Assembly (NCBI GenBank): GCA_036365455.1 | Contig: JAWQUS010000026.1 | Span: 13,038,001-13,102,000 of the forward strand | DNA: 64,000 bases | Direction: 5' to 3' | DNA from: Macrosoma leucophasiata | Lineage: Eukaryota; Arthropoda; Insecta; Lepidoptera; Hedylidae | In this document: positions 63,426 through 64,000 of the stretch, piece by piece | Numbering within the stretch: position 1 is the first letter of the stretch | Layout of the letters: the number at the start of each line of letters is the position of its first letter | Translations under genes and position numbers: made by a program | Notes under the pieces: model-generated | The model's input: the letters and a program-made list of their open reading frames with translations, nothing else | The model's database searches: none | Told to the model about the DNA's origin: nothing

Positions 63426-63737
63426 TTAGGGTCATTGCTCACTAGAGCCACCCGGCACCCGACCAGCGTCCGACCGCTCGAGCGGTCTGCGTCTTTTACA
63501 TCAACTTCACTCTGTATCGACACCGGATCGCCCCGACCGCAAGCTGTCAACGCACGGGCATCGCGCGGACTTCGAGTGGTTAGCACTCGATGACCACTAG
63601 CTTGTCTTGCGTTGACTTTGCACTGCCAACTCGCTGTTCCCAAGTGGACCGCGCGCTGTCCGCGAGTGGTTCACACGTAACATCGCGTCGTTCACCCGTG
63701 GCGTGGATGCCGTGGCTGTAGTGAGCTATGACCCTTA
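63426..63737. mobile_element. PIF/Harbinger-like MITE with TTA target duplication
   Basis: Element 63429-63734 (306 bp, GC-rich). Terminal inverted repeats of about 25 bp with few mismatches: left GGGTCATTGCTCACTA, right (reverse) GGGTCATAGCTCACTA. TTA flanks it on both sides (63426-63428, 63735-63737). A 3-bp TTA duplication with G-rich ends fits PIF/Harbinger. No transposase. Confidence 0.8.
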
Positions 63738-63781
63738 TTGTTTTATCGAGAGTTGTAGTATAAAGCCAGGAGATGTTAGTT

Positions 63782-63940
63782 TCTTTTTTTGTAGCTCAAT
63801 CACGCTAAAGCGGCTAAACAGGCAGTTCACACTGTTGTTTAGTGATGACTGCAGCTAGACACATACACAAAGACCAGAAGTCAAAATGCACCATACCCCT
63901 GAAGCCTTAGTTATTATGACTGTGTGATAGATAAAAAGTC
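63782..63940 (-). mobile_element. SINE-A 3' part, older and diverged
   Basis: CAGTTCACACTGTTGTTTAG, TGATGACTGCAGC and CCAGAAGTCAAAATGC. Confidence 0.6.
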
Positions 63941-64000
63941 TTTCAATATTATTTTGTTTCTATTACACTGTGAAAGGCATAGAGCAACGCAGCCCACCGG

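Overview
This window looks like eukaryotic, almost certainly insect and very probably lepidopteran (moth or butterfly), genomic DNA. It is AT-rich, has no bacterial-style gene packing, and is dominated by transposable elements of types I associate with lepidopteran genomes. I could not identify a host protein-coding gene with confidence. The only long open frames belong to a LINE retrotransposon. A few short segments with coding-like composition (15.4-15.8 kb, 33.5-33.8 kb) are recorded as weak candidates.

Layout. 0-2 kb: the start of an RTE-type LINE reading frame running off the left edge on the minus strand, a mariner transposase relic, and a tRNA-derived SINE. 2-5.5 kb: SINE and LINE tails, including SINE-into-SINE nesting. 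5.5-11.9 kb: a diverged tandem array of an unclassified unit, split by a nearly complete APE/RT LINE (about 6.44-10.18 kb, minus strand) whose 5' junction carries a 143-bp-arm palindrome. 11.9-20 kb: the first 5S-rRNA-derived SINE, three foldback elements sharing a conserved core, and a hAT-like non-autonomous element with a clear 8-bp target duplication. 20-35 kb: many SINEs, LINE tails and a non-autonomous TA-flanked DNA element. 35.4-37.2 kb: a 1.7-kb element with an internal tandem array. 41.3-43.7 kb: a local duplication. 45-47 kb: a dense SINE cluster with nesting. 47.8-52.5 kb: mostly AT-rich unannotated DNA. 53-63.9 kb: duplicated segments, MITE-like elements, rearranged 5S-SINEs and a PIF/Harbinger-like MITE.

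Names used here. SINE-A is the commonest repeat (about 300 bp, roughly 35 full or partial copies; sense strand starts ACTGGTGGTAGAGCTCC and ends ACATAAAAAA). SINE-B is a tRNA-derived SINE (box A/box B head, tail GGCGTGAAGTTACGT). SINE-5S has a 5S-rRNA-derived head and an ATT-repeat tail. SINE-C, -D and -E are other tRNA-headed repeats. The ACTAGCTG family is a set of LINE-tail-like repeats that begin with that word.

How the parts relate. The 3' end of SINE-A closely matches the 3' end of the LINE at 6.4 kb. The 3' end of SINE-B matches the 3' end of RTE-type LINE fragments at 18.4 and 28.4 kb. This is the relationship expected if each SINE is copied by the machinery of its own LINE partner. 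Nesting (SINE-A in SINE-A, SINE-A in SINE-5S, SINE-A in a hAT-like element, SINE-C in SINE-A) gives a relative order of insertions. A second theme is the large number of perfect or near-perfect inverted repeats inside otherwise ordinary repeats, which points to recurrent template switching or foldback formation.
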